From assembly GCA_016713365.1 (NCBI GenBank), contig JADJPG010000006.1, positions 72,286 to 136,285 on the forward strand: a stretch of DNA of 64,000 nt, given 5' to 3'. Positions 53,694-62,557 of this stretch are shown piece after piece. The translations under genes and the position numbers were made by a program. Positions within the stretch are counted from its first letter, which is position 1; the number at the start of each line of letters is the position of its first letter. This DNA comes from Verrucomicrobiota bacterium. Its GTDB lineage: Bacteria; Verrucomicrobiota; Verrucomicrobiia; Limisphaerales; JADJPG01. The notes below the pieces were generated by a model that was given only the letters and a program-made list of their open reading frames with translations, searched no databases and had not been told where the DNA came from.

Positions 53694-56134
53694 AACCTCC
53701 ACTTCTCGCCCATCCCGACCAATCGCTCACCAAGCACCTCGCCGGTGTCGCGGAGCGGGCTGCATTGCTTGCAGCTCACTTCGATGCGTCCCAACAGTCA
53801 TGCCTCTCCGGTTGGCTCCATGACCTTGGCAAGGCTGAAGATGAGTTTCAGAAGCGGGTCGGTGGCGACAAAGGCGAGAAGCAGCCTCACGCCCATCACG
53901 GTGCCGCCATCGCATTGGCGCGTCAGCTGTGGCCGATTGCTTTTGCGATCAACGGGCACCACGCGGGTCTGCACAATCGCAGTGACCTTCAAAGCGTCCC
54001 GGCGCGCTACGATACCAAAGCCACCGCTTGCGAAGCCGCCCTGCGAACCGAATCCGGGGAACCCAAATTCAACCCGCCCGACGCCTCATCGCTGAAGACT
54101 CTGCCTCCCTGGCTCGACAAATTGCCCTCGCCCACCGCAGACGAACGCCTCGCTAAGATGCGGGCCGTCGATTTCTACACGCGCATACTTTTTAGCGCGC
54201 TCGTGGATGCCGACCGGCTCGATACTGAAGTCGCAAATCACTCCGATGGCTCCCAGGCCAACGTTGCCCGGCGGAAAGCATGGCGCTATGGCGAAGCCGC
54301 CCTCGCGACACCCGATGCAGCAACATCCCTGTCCGCATTGCTCACCGCTGCGATCGAGCAACGCGCCGCAGCCGCACGTGCGAGAGGCGCTTCCCAACCC
54401 GTGCTCGACGTTCGCGCTGCCGTCCTTACTGCCTGTCATGCAGCGGCTGTCTCCTCGCGCGGCGTTTTCAGCCTTACGGTGCCAACCGGCGGCGGGAAAA
54501 CCCTCGCCTCGCTTGCTTTCGCGCTTAACCACATTGCCCACCACAATGCCAATCTGACCGCAGGCTCCCGCCCGCTCCGCCGCATCATCATCGTTATTCC
54601 CTATCTCAACATCATCCAGCAAACCACCAAAGAGCTGATTGATGTCTTCGGCCACACCGACGCCGATCCGCTCGTCCTCGAACATCACTCGCAAGCGAGC
54701 GATCCCAAGATCGAAAACGCCAAAGATGATGCCGACGGCTGGGACAAGGAACGCTCGCTCCGCCAGCTTGCTGCCGAAAACTGGGACGCCCCGATCATCG
54801 TTACGACCAGCGTCCAGTTCTTCGACTCCCTCTTTTCTCGCCGCCCGGCCGATGCCCGCAAGCTTCACAATCTCTGCCAGTCCGTCGTCATCTTCGACGA
54901 GGTGCAGAGTCTGCCACCACTTCTGCTCCAACCGATCCTTGACGCGCTCAAGGAGCTGACCTCTCCCTTGCGCCCCTATGGCTGCTCGCTGGTCCTCTGC
55001 ACGGCCACCCAGCCGGCCCTCAAGAAATCTGACGATTTACTCTTTGGGTTCGACCAGATCACCGAGATCAACACCGTCGCCGCCGACCACTTCAGACAAC
55101 TCGAACGCGTTACCTACTGCGGCCTCTCAAAGGACATCGCGCCCGCCGCACTCAGCAACGATGCGCTGGCCAATGCCATGCTAGCCGCTCCTCGCCAGCA
55201 AGCTCTCGCCATCCTCAACACCCGCAAGCAGGCCCGCAGCCTCTTTGACTCGCTTCGTGGCAAGGCCGGCACCGGCACTCCGCTCGCTGCCGCTGTTTTT
55301 CACCTCTCTACCTGGATGTATCCGGAGCATCGGAAGCGAGTCCTGCGCGAAGTCGAACGCCGCCTCGGCGCAGGCGAGCCCTGCCTGCTCGTTTCCACCC
55401 AGTGCATCGAAGCTGGCGTGGATGTCGATTTTCCCGCCGTCTGGCGCGCCTTCGGTCCCTACGACTCCATAGTCCAGGCCGCGGGCCGCTGCAATCGCCA
55501 CGGCTCCCGCTCGAAGGTCGAAAGCACCGTCACGGTCTTCACTCCAGCCGACGACTCCTCAAAGCCCGGGGGCGTCTATGAATCCGCCATGCAGAACGCC
55601 GAGCTTCTCCGAAAGATGGGCAAGGCCGATCCCAACACCCCAGGCTCATTCGATACCTACTTCCGCCTCCTCTACCAGACGACAGTTCCAGATCCCGGCG
55701 GTTGCGCCATCCAGTCCGCCCGTGAGCAACTCCACTTCGAGGCCGTTAGCGATCTCTTCAACTTTATCGACGCTGACACCGTCCCGCTGCTAATCGAGAT
55801 AAGCCGCGTAGCGGGTGCTGAAACTGATTCTGAGACCCAGTTTCCCGACGGGCGCACCATCCGCAGTTTGCGAGAAGCCGCAAAACATCGTGGATTTTTC
55901 ACTGCCGATGAGTGGCGGACGCTACAACCGTTCGTCGTCAACCTAAGTCACCCAACCAGTCGTAAGGTGAAAGAGTTTGTCCACGCTTCTGATTCCGAGC
56001 TTCTATTCAAAGGAGACGATCCCGATCGCGGACTCTATTGGTTGAAATGCGGTTTTCGCTACCAAGATGGTCTCCATGGAGCAGGCCTTACTCTCGATCA
56101 ACAGGCATTAACTGCCCTCGATTCAATCCTCTGA
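53690..56134 (+). CDS. cas3: CRISPR-associated helicase/nuclease Cas3 (type I-C)
   Basis: 814 residues, normal for type I-C Cas3. HD nuclease motifs: LTKHLAGVAERAAL, the HD pair in GWLHDLGKAEDEFQ, HAHHGAAIALA and INGHHAGLHN. Helicase motifs: Walker A SLTVPTGGGKTLASLAFALN, DEAD-like SVVIFDEVQSLPPLLLQ, motif III LVLCTATQPALKK, and motif VI VQAAGRCNRHG. Cas3 is recruited by Cascade to the displaced strand and unwinds and shreds target DNA. It starts the effector operon, three bases before cas5c, and overlaps a Cas3-like ORF upstream. Confidence 0.96.
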   Translation: MKPPLLAHPDQSLTKHLAGVAERAALLAAHFDASQQSCLSGWLHDLGKAEDEFQKRVGGDKGEKQPHAHHGAAIALARQLWPIAFAINGHHAGLHNRSDLQSVPARYDTKATACEAALRTESGEPKFNPPDASSLKTLPPWLDKLPSPTADERLAKMRAVDFYTRILFSALVDADRLDTEVANHSDGSQANVARRKAWRYGEAALATPDAATSLSALLTAAIEQRAAAARARGASQPVLDVRAAVLTACHAAAVSSRGVFSLTVPTGGGKTLASLAFALNHIAHHNANLTAGSRPLRRIIIVIPYLNIIQQTTKELIDVFGHTDADPLVLEHHSQASDPKIENAKDDADGWDKERSLRQLAAENWDAPIIVTTSVQFFDSLFSRRPADARKLHNLCQSVVIFDEVQSLPPLLLQPILDALKELTSPLRPYGCSLVLCTATQPALKKSDDLLFGFDQITEINTVAADHFRQLERVTYCGLSKDIAPAALSNDALANAMLAAPRQQALAILNTRKQARSLFDSLRGKAGTGTPLAAAVFHLSTWMYPEHRKRVLREVERRLGAGEPCLLVSTQCIEAGVDVDFPAVWRAFGPYDSIVQAAGRCNRHGSRSKVESTVTVFTPADDSSKPGGVYESAMQNAELLRKMGKADPNTPGSFDTYFRLLYQTTVPDPGGCAIQSAREQLHFEAVSDLFNFIDADTVPLLIEISRVAGAETDSETQFPDGRTIRSLREAAKHRGFFTADEWRTLQPFVVNLSHPTSRKVKEFVHASDSELLFKGDDPDRGLYWLKCGFRYQDGLHGAGLTLDQQALTALDSIL

Positions 56135-56137
56135 CCT

Positions 56138-56914
56138 ATGACCTCCGCCCCCATCTGTCTTCGCGTCAAAGGCCCCTTCGCCTGCTTCACGCGTCCCGAG
56201 TTTCACGTCGAGCGCGTGAGTTACCCGGTCATTACGCCCAGCGCCGCCCGCGGCATCTTCGAGGCAATCCTGATGAAACCCATCGAGAAACCCGAAGCCG
56301 CCAAGCGGGACAACAAGATAGGTTTCCGCTGGGTCATCACCCGCCTCGGAATCGTCTGCAAAGGCACGCCGTTCTCCATCCTGCGCAACGAACTCGGCTA
56401 TCCCACCCACCAGAAACCGGAAAACGCTACCGGCTACGACATCAACGCTGATCGTATCCGCGCCCAACGTCATAGTCTCATCCTTAAGGACGTGGATTAT
56501 TACATTGAGGCCGTGATCGAAGTCCCGCCTGAGACACGCCAGCGCTTAGGACGCCAGATGCGCCCGAGCGCCGAGTTCCTCGCCCGCAACAAATACCACC
56601 AGATGTTCCTGCGCCGCGCCGCCGCCGGCCAATGCTTCAACCAGCCCTTCTTTGGTTGCCGAGAATTCTCCGTCGCCGAATGGGAACTCGCGCAGGCCCC
56701 ACCCGCTCAGATACCCGACCAGCCCGCCGAGGAATCCTTCGGCAACATCTTCCGCGATTTTGATTTTTCCCCGATGTGGAACCACTGGACCGATGGCGCA
56801 CGCCCAGACAAGGACTGGGACAAGCCCGGTAACCGACCCGAGCCCCGCACGCTGCGGAATGCCACTGCCCGGCACGGATGGATCGAGGTCACGAGAAAGG
56901 AGGCACTGTCATGA
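56138..56914 (+). CDS. cas5c: Cas5c/Cas5d, type I-C pre-crRNA endonuclease
   Basis: 258 residues. The start RVKGPFACFTRPEFHVERVS is the Cas5d signature, and PSAARGIFEAILMKP follows as the RAMP helix. In type I-C, which lacks Cas6, Cas5 cuts pre-crRNA at the repeat stem and stays on the 5' handle. YHQMFLRRAAAGQCFNQPFF and GCREFSVAEWE are conserved later motifs. Stop overlaps the start of cas8c (ATGA). Confidence 0.94.
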   Translation: MTSAPICLRVKGPFACFTRPEFHVERVSYPVITPSAARGIFEAILMKPIEKPEAAKRDNKIGFRWVITRLGIVCKGTPFSILRNELGYPTHQKPENATGYDINADRIRAQRHSLILKDVDYYIEAVIEVPPETRQRLGRQMRPSAEFLARNKYHQMFLRRAAAGQCFNQPFFGCREFSVAEWELAQAPPAQIPDQPAEESFGNIFRDFDFSPMWNHWTDGARPDKDWDKPGNRPEPRTLRNATARHGWIEVTRKEALS

Positions 56915-57318
56915 TTTCGGAACTGCTTGATCTCGCGGATCGGCTGGGAATTCCTCCACCTCGGCCGTTCGAAAAGCTGCGAGTCCATTTCCTCATAGAC
57001 TTGGATGCCAACGGTAATCTGCTCGGCGTCGCGCCGGCCTATGGCAGCACCAAGGAAAAGAGCGGCGAGCCGGAACTTGGCAAGCTCATGGACTGCCCGG
57101 TCTATTTCCCACTAAAAATCAAATCGCTGGCGGAGCCGGAAATTCAGGCCGCAGGTGGCGGTGGAAAATCAGTCGCGGAGGCGGGCCACGGCGACATTAA
57201 GAGATCTTTTGCACCCAGATTCGGACGCCGAACAACAAAGCTCCGATCATCGAAGAGATCAAGCCTCCCGCTCGCACGCAGTCCGAAGAGGCCAGTGATG
57301 AGGACGATCAGGAAGTAG
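56911..57318 (+). CDS. cas8c: Cas8c N-terminal part (frameshifted)
   Basis: From ATG 56911 (ISELLDLADRLGIPPPRPFE) this encodes the first ~95 residues of Cas8c, the large subunit of type I-C Cascade that recognises the PAM. Up to HGDIK the protein is native (KLRVHFLIDLDANGNLLGVA, LMDCPVYFPLKIKSLAEPE). At 57199-57200 an A appears to be missing from an AAA run; the out-of-frame tail then stops at 57318. The native chain continues EIFCTQIRTPNNKAPIIEEI in the next frame. Confidence 0.85.
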   Translation: MISELLDLADRLGIPPPRPFEKLRVHFLIDLDANGNLLGVAPAYGSTKEKSGEPELGKLMDCPVYFPLKIKSLAEPEIQAAGGGGKSVAEAGHGDIKRSFAPRFGRRTTKLRSSKRSSLPLARSPKRPVMRTIRK

Positions 57319-59003
57319 AGCCCGAGAACGATGACGAGGCCGAAACCAAGCCCGGCAACAACCAGCATTACCGACACAGCGGGTGGATAGCCCGGATCAA
57401 CGGCTTCATTAGTGATGAACGCTCAAAGGAATCTGAATTGGCCAAGGCACTCAAAACATTCAACGAAGCCAAGCATAGGCTGACAGCGGCTGAAGTGCTA
57501 TCGCATTTCGATTTGCCAGATATAGAAAAGGCCGTCGCCACTACCACTGGTAAAACTGACGAGGAAACGAAGGCCGCGCAGAAAAAAGCAAAGGCTGAGG
57601 CCACCAAGGCTCGGAATGCCCAGCTTAAGGCCATCGCCAACGCCAAGTTCACGTTCCGAGTCAACGGTCGTATCCTGCTAAACGATTCCGGCTTCAAAAA
57701 TTGGTGGCAGAAGTCCTACACGGACGAGCGCACAGCCATTCTCGAACTGCTTCCTTCGGGCATGGATGGCTACGAGACCGAGGAGGATGAAAGCAGCCGT
57801 CGGATTACACCTGTGTTCCCAAACGTGAACAAAGGGATTCCCAACAGCGGGATGTATTGCCCGTTGGCCTCCTTCGACAAAGCCGCCACCAAGTCTTTCG
57901 GACTCGGCAAGCACACGCTGTCTCTTTCGCTGAGATCTTCCGAAAGGGCTGCCGCCGCGCTGAAGTGGCTGCTGCAAGACAGGGGCAGCCATTGCAAATT
58001 GGGAGAGAAACTTGTCGCCGTGTTCTGGGCCGTGGCACCGGACAGGCAAGGCACTCCTGTTCCGTTGGATTTCGCCTCATTGCTCAACGAACCGGACGCA
58101 CTCCAAGTCAGGGACTTCTTCCACAACCTCCACGGCCATGCCGCCGTCTCGCCTGACTCAGCACGGTTCTATTGCGCCATCCTTTCCTCGCCCAAATCGC
58201 GCATCACCGTCCGTAGTTGGCATACGGAGACCCTGGGCCGCGCGACGCGGAAGACGGAGGAATATTTTCGAGCGGTCTCATTGCCCAATGTGTTTCACGG
58301 CGGTGCGCTCACCGTCAGCACCTTGAGCGAACTCACCGACGCCATGGTCCCCCCGAAGGGCAAGAGTGGTCCGCCGTCTCCGGCCTATGCACAACTTTTG
58401 GAGACAGCGCTCTTCGGCAGACTCGTGCCGCATTCCTTTCTCGAAGCCGCCGTTACAAGACAGTCCCTCGAATTCGCGAAGGGTAAGGCTGATGACGACA
58501 AGGGTGACTTCGAATCCCGCCTACGTGCCCGCACTGCTCTCATCAAACTATATTTCCAAACCAACCAGAACATTCTCATGAACGAATCCACCCACGAAAC
58601 CCAACGGCAATCTGTCGCCTATGTTTGCGGCCAGGTGCTCGCTGTCCTCGATAAAATTCACAACGAGGCCCACCGGAAATCCACCGCGTCATCACCCGCC
58701 GGCCGCTATTATGGATCGGCGTCGAGCACGCCTGCGCTGGTCTTCCCTCGACTGTGCAAACTCGCTCGGATTCATCTGGAGAAGATCGAAAACCCGCATC
58801 GCGCAAACACGCTCGACTGCGAACTGGCCAGCTTGATTTCCCAATTCTCCCGTGAAGCAAGCTGGCCACGCACCCTTTCGCTGGAGCAGCAAGGCCAGTT
58901 CGCCATCGGTTTCTATTATGAACGCGCGCCGAAAGCCGGCGGATTGGCCGGCAGCACGCCACCAGACACCGAAACTGCATCGCCCGACGACTCCAACGCT
59001 TGA
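57201..59003 (+). CDS. cas8c: Cas8c main part (frameshifted), type I-C Cascade large subunit
   Basis: The coding frame is open from 57201 (EIFCTQIRTPNNKAPIIEEI), through a very acidic insert (SEEASDEDDQEVEPENDDEA) and a Lys/Ala-rich stretch, to CPLASFDKAATKSFGLGKHT, AVFWAVAPDRQGTPVPLDFA and SQFSREASWPRTLSLEQQGQ FAIGFYYER, which are the Cas8c core and C-terminal helical bundle. The first Met in frame is 57438. In many type I-C systems an internal start in cas8c makes a separate small subunit; one may exist here too. Joined to the first piece it would have about 695 residues, long for Cas8c. Confidence 0.88.
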   Translation, partial: EIFCTQIRTPNNKAPIIEEIKPPARTQSEEASDEDDQEVEPENDDEAETKPGNNQHYRHSGWIARINGFISDERSKESELAKALKTFNEAKHRLTAAEVLSHFDLPDIEKAVATTTGKTDEETKAAQKKAKAEATKARNAQLKAIANAKFTFRVNGRILLNDSGFKNWWQKSYTDERTAILELLPSGMDGYETEEDESSRRITPVFPNVNKGIPNSGMYCPLASFDKAATKSFGLGKHTLSLSLRSSERAAAALKWLLQDRGSHCKLGEKLVAVFWAVAPDRQGTPVPLDFASLLNEPDALQVRDFFHNLHGHAAVSPDSARFYCAILSSPKSRITVRSWHTETLGRATRKTEEYFRAVSLPNVFHGGALTVSTLSELTDAMVPPKGKSGPPSPAYAQLLETALFGRLVPHSFLEAAVTRQSLEFAKGKADDDKGDFESRLRARTALIKLYFQTNQNILMNESTHETQRQSVAYVCGQVLAVLDKIHNEAHRKSTASSPAGRYYGSASSTPALVFPRLCKLARIHLEKIENPHRANTLDCELASLISQFSREASWPRTLSLEQQGQFAIGFYYERAPKAGGLAGSTPPDTETASPDDSNA

Positions 59004-59032
59004 AACTCAATCCTAAACTCCAACCAATCGCC

Positions 59033-60295
59033 ATGAGCCATACCTATCATTTCCCCACCCTCTGGACCGGCAAGGCCCACGACGCAGTCGTCGCCGAGCG
59101 TCACGACATCGCTCTCCTCTTCGACGCCACCAACTGCAACCCCAACGGCGACCCCGACACCGGCAACATGCCCCGTCTCCAACCCGACACTCTCCGCGGC
59201 CTCGTCACCGACGTCTGCCTCAAGCGCAAGGTGAGGAATTTCTTTTCCCGCCACACGACGGCGGGCGAACAGATGGGCGAGAATGACGCACCTGAGTCCA
59301 GTTACCATCTCTTCATCCGCGAGGGCGCGGTAATTCAGCGCCAGGTTGAAAGCCCAGACCTCAAGGCTGAAGCCCAGCGAATCTTCAAGACTTACACCGT
59401 CGATGGACGAACCCTAACAGATGCCGACTGGGAGAAGATTGGCAAGAAGACCAAGAAATCCAAGAGTGACGCGAATGAGTCCGAGGAAGATAAAAAGCCA
59501 AAGAAGACCGAGAGAGATCTCTCCGAATACCAGGATCGCGCCTATCGTGATGCTCTTTGTGCCACCTATTTTGATGTCCGCTACTTCGGCCAAGTGGTTT
59601 CGACCGAAGGCCCGCTGAAGGGCAGTTTTTACGGCCAGATTCGCGGCCCGTTGCAGATCACTTTCGCCGAGACCCTGGATAAGATCCTCCAGCTTGATTT
59701 TTCAATCACCCGTTGCGCAGTAGCCAACGAGAAGGAGGCCGAAAAGAAGGACGAAGACAACCGCACCATGGGTCGCAAGCACGCCGTGCCCTATGGCCTT
59801 TACCGTTGCCACATCCACTTCTCGCCCGGCTTCGCGGCCAAAACCCAATTCACCTACGGCGACCTCGACAATTTCCTCTTCGCACTCACCCGCTGTCTCG
59901 GCGACTACAACGTGGACGGCTCCTCCGCCCGCCCCGGTGGAATGCGCGTGGTCGGTCTCGTGGACTTCCAGCACACCTCCGCCCTCGGCAACGCTCCTGC
60001 CCACAAAGTATTCGATCTGGTCAAGGTCGCGGGCGTGAAGTTCACCGCCGAAAAGGCGGCGGCAAAATGGGATAAGAGCCTCGAAGGCAAATTCGAGTCC
60101 TCCGACAGCGAATTCCCCGGCGGCCTCCATGACTACACCGGCTCCGCCCCCGACGGCCCGCTCTACACGCTCACGAATAGCCACGGGGTAGTCAGCGGCT
60201 GCTCTGAGAAAAAGCCGGAGGCCAAAGACGGCAATGAACCCGTGTCCACCATCACCGCCCGCCGCCTGATCTGGGAAATCCCCGAATCGAAGTGA
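59033..60295 (+). CDS. cas7c: Cas7c, Cascade backbone (type I-C), enlarged
   Basis: 420 residues from ATG 59033 (SHTYHFPTLWTGKAHDAVVA), clearly longer than usual for Cas7 (~290). The Cas7 RRM core is clear: LLFDATNCNPNGDPDTGNMP, RYFGQVVSTEGPLKGSFYGQ, HAVPYGLYRCHIHFSPGFAA and RPGGMRVVGLVDFQHTSAL. Extra length comes from a Lys/Glu-rich insert (KKTKKSKSDANESEEDKKPK) and a C-terminal extension. Cas7 subunits coat the crRNA spacer. Stop overlaps cas4 by four bases (GTGA). Confidence 0.95.
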   Translation: MSHTYHFPTLWTGKAHDAVVAERHDIALLFDATNCNPNGDPDTGNMPRLQPDTLRGLVTDVCLKRKVRNFFSRHTTAGEQMGENDAPESSYHLFIREGAVIQRQVESPDLKAEAQRIFKTYTVDGRTLTDADWEKIGKKTKKSKSDANESEEDKKPKKTERDLSEYQDRAYRDALCATYFDVRYFGQVVSTEGPLKGSFYGQIRGPLQITFAETLDKILQLDFSITRCAVANEKEAEKKDEDNRTMGRKHAVPYGLYRCHIHFSPGFAAKTQFTYGDLDNFLFALTRCLGDYNVDGSSARPGGMRVVGLVDFQHTSALGNAPAHKVFDLVKVAGVKFTAEKAAAKWDKSLEGKFESSDSEFPGGLHDYTGSAPDGPLYTLTNSHGVVSGCSEKKPEAKDGNEPVSTITARRLIWEIPESK

Positions 60296-60969
60296 CCCCA
60301 ATCGGAAATCCGAAGTCGCCGCTTTCAAATCAGCGCGAGCAGTTGCCGTTGAGCTTGCTCAACGATCATCTCTACTGCCCGCGACGGGCGGCGTTGAAGA
60401 TTGTCGAGGGCTGGCGTTCGGCCAACGAACACACCAATCGCGGCGACATCGTTCACGAGCACGCGGATCTGCCCGGTTACGAGGTGGCCAAGGGCGTGAC
60501 TTTGCTGCGGGCGTTGCCCGTCTGGTCGGAGCGGCTCGGATTGAATGGCAAGTGCGACATCGTGGAACGACGGCCTGACGGATCGTTGTTCCCGGTGGAG
60601 TTCAAACTTGGCAAGCGCCGGCAATGGGAAAACGACGATGCGCAGCTCTGCGCTCAGGCCATGTGTCTGGAGGAAATGTTCCGCACCGCCGTTCCGCGCG
60701 GCGCTATCTTTCATGCGGACTCGAAACGTCGGCGTGAATTCGAGTTCACTACCGAGCTTCGCGCCACCACAGAGCGTTCCATCGCCGATCTGCATGCGTT
60801 ACTCAACCCTCCACGCTCAACTTCAAACCATCAACATCCGGAACGGCTTCCTCCGGCTGTATTCAAACCCGCCTGCGAGGAATGTTCTCTTTTCGAGATA
60901 TGTCTGCCGAAGGCGACCGCTGTGGAGAACCGCGCGGCGCGTCTCAGCCGTGACCTCTTTAAGGTATGA
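60292..60969 (+). CDS. cas4: Cas4 RecB-like nuclease of the adaptation module
   Basis: 225 residues from GTG 60292, inside the cas7c stop. Motifs: LNDHLYCPRRAALKIVEGWR (first Cys of the Fe-S cluster), GKCDIVERRPDGSLFPVEFK LGK (active-site D/E-x-K), WENDDAQLCAQAMCLEEMF (QxxxY-like helix) and the C-terminal cluster FKPACEECSLFEICLPK. Cas4 trims prespacers and selects those next to a PAM. Ends in ATGA overlap with the DUF6429-like gene. Confidence 0.94.
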   Translation: MTPIGNPKSPLSNQREQLPLSLLNDHLYCPRRAALKIVEGWRSANEHTNRGDIVHEHADLPGYEVAKGVTLLRALPVWSERLGLNGKCDIVERRPDGSLFPVEFKLGKRRQWENDDAQLCAQAMCLEEMFRTAVPRGAIFHADSKRRREFEFTTELRATTERSIADLHALLNPPRSTSNHQHPERLPPAVFKPACEECSLFEICLPKATAVENRAARLSRDLFKV

Positions 60970-61220
60970 AACCGAATTCAGAGAAGATCGATGACGCCGT
61001 GCTGGCCTTGCTGCACTTGACCAGTTTCGTGGAGCGCCGTGGCGAGTTACCACGCGCTTGGAAAGGGCACGATTGGGACGCGCTCGGCCGTCTGCATGAG
61101 AAAGGGTGGATCAGCGATCCAGTCGGCGTAGCCAAATCAGTCGTCCTCACGGAGGAAGGGACTCAGCGGGCCAGGGAACTCTTCGAAAAACTCTTCTGCG
61201 ATCCCGACGCAGCGTCCTGA
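60966..61220 (+). CDS. DUF6429-like small protein inserted between cas4 and cas1
   Basis: 84 residues, MKPNSEKIDDAVLALLHLTS ... AWKGHDWDALGRLHEKGWIS ... SVVLTEEGTQRARELFEKLF. The KIDxAVLALLxLT, AWKxxDWDxLxRLxxKGxIxxP and VxLTEEG patterns match small DUF6429-type proteins, which look like winged-helix domains. Its ATG overlaps the cas4 stop (ATGA), so it is read with the cas genes; cas1 starts 45 bases later from TTG. Not part of the standard type I-C set. Function unknown. Confidence 0.75.
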   Translation: MKPNSEKIDDAVLALLHLTSFVERRGELPRAWKGHDWDALGRLHEKGWISDPVGVAKSVVLTEEGTQRARELFEKLFCDPDAAS

Positions 61221-61264
61221 AAATTCGCTCCGCTCAGTCCTCAACTCCGCAACTCTCAACTCGC

Positions 61265-62503
61265 TTGGACATCCAACAAAACACCCTCTACCTGACCACG
61301 CCGGGCAGTTACGTCGCCCGCGATCACCTCACGCTTCAGGTCGAAGTGCCGGTGTATCCGGAGGAACTACCAACGGAAGATCGCACACGGGACAAGGCCG
61401 CCGACTGGCGAAAGGTTTCCATTCCCATCCACCACTTGGAATCGCTCTGCGTATTTGGAGCCAGCACTGTCAGCCCGCCTGCTCTGGACCTGTGCTGGGA
61501 ACATGGCGTCGCAGTTAATTACCTCAGTCAGTTCGGCCATTTGCAGGCTCGGATGACCGGTGTGGCGGATACCAGCGTCACGTTGCGTCGAACGCAATTT
61601 CGTGCGGCGGACGATCCGATGCGCTGTGCGGGCATTGCGCGCCAGATCATCGCAGGGAAGATCCAGAATAGCCGCAACAGCCTCCTGCGCGCAGCACGCG
61701 AAACAGAGTCGGCCGAAGACCGCACGCGTTTGGAGGAGACGACCGATGCACTGGCCCGGCAGGTTCAGGAGCTGGGTAAACTGCAACTCTCTGCTCCCGC
61801 TCCTGCGGAAGGAGGTAGCCGCCGACGTGAGGAGGCGGACGATTCTGTCGTTCGGAAGGATCCGCCTCCTCACGTCGGCGGCTACGCCGGGGAGGCTCAT
61901 GGGAACGGCGAGCCTTCCATCACTTCCGGCAGTAGCAATCCGTCCCTCGACCAGCTTCGAGGTAACGAAGGCATGGCCTCCAGTCGTTACTTCGCAGTCT
62001 TCAGTCTTATGCTCAAGCAACAGCGGGACGAATTCGCGTTCACCAACCGCAGCCGTCGCCCGCCGCGCGACCGCGTCAACTGCCTGCTCTCGTTCCTGTA
62101 TGCGCTGGTCCGGCACGATTGCATCGCGGCACTGACAGCGGCTGGGCTGGACCCGTTTGTTGGATTCCTGCATGTGGATCGACCGAATCGACCGTCGCTG
62201 GCGCTGGATCTAATGGAGGAATTCCGTCCCTGGCTGGCGGATCGGCTCGCCGTTACTCTCGTCAACCGCCAGCAACTTGGGATCGAACATTTCAGGGAAC
62301 GTGAAGGCGGTGCGGTGGAGTTCACCGAGAAAGGGCGCAAGTTGGTGATTACCGCCTACCAACAACGAAAGCAGGAGACCGTGAATCATCCGTTGCTCGA
62401 ACAGAATCTCCGCATCGCGCAGTTGCCATTCATCCAGGCACGCGTTCTTGCTCGGCATCTCCGAGGTGACATTGCCGATTATGTCCCATTCGTGCCGAAA
62501 TAG
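61265..62503 (+). CDS. cas1: Cas1 integrase (type I-C) with an in-frame inserted element
   Basis: 412 residues from TTG 61265 (LDIQQNTLYLTTPGSYVARD), the only start that matches the Cas1 N-terminus; the open frame upstream overlaps the preceding gene. Catalytic residues are in GNEGMASSRYFAVFSLM (Glu), VGFLHVDRPNRPSLALDLME (His and nearby Asp). Cas1 usually has about 345 residues. The excess is an insert after LQELGKLQLSA, from APAPAEGGSRRREEADDS to PSITSGSSN, encoded by a 25-bp inverted-repeat element. It lies in the linker before the catalytic helix and stays in frame, so the enzyme may be functional. Confidence 0.93.
   Translation: MDIQQNTLYLTTPGSYVARDHLTLQVEVPVYPEELPTEDRTRDKAADWRKVSIPIHHLESLCVFGASTVSPPALDLCWEHGVAVNYLSQFGHLQARMTGVADTSVTLRRTQFRAADDPMRCAGIARQIIAGKIQNSRNSLLRAARETESAEDRTRLEETTDALARQVQELGKLQLSAPAPAEGGSRRREEADDSVVRKDPPPHVGGYAGEAHGNGEPSITSGSSNPSLDQLRGNEGMASSRYFAVFSLMLKQQRDEFAFTNRSRRPPRDRVNCLLSFLYALVRHDCIAALTAAGLDPFVGFLHVDRPNRPSLALDLMEEFRPWLADRLAVTLVNRQQLGIEHFREREGGAVEFTEKGRKLVITAYQQRKQETVNHPLLEQNLRIAQLPFIQARVLARHLRGDIADYVPFVPK
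61815..61885. repeat. 25-bp perfect inverted repeat (REP-like) inside cas1
   Basis: Positions 61815-61839 (starts GTAGCCGCCGACG) are the exact reverse complement of 61861-61885 (ends CGTCGGCGGCTAC), with a 21-base loop. The hairpin is GC-rich and typical in size for dispersed palindromic elements. It falls exactly within the extra residues of Cas1 and is bounded by sequence that otherwise aligns with the Cas1 family. Confidence 0.9.
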
Positions 62504-62557
62504 GCTTTCCCCAATGAACCGGTGGAGCGAGACTCCTTCGAGCCTTGACTCGACACC

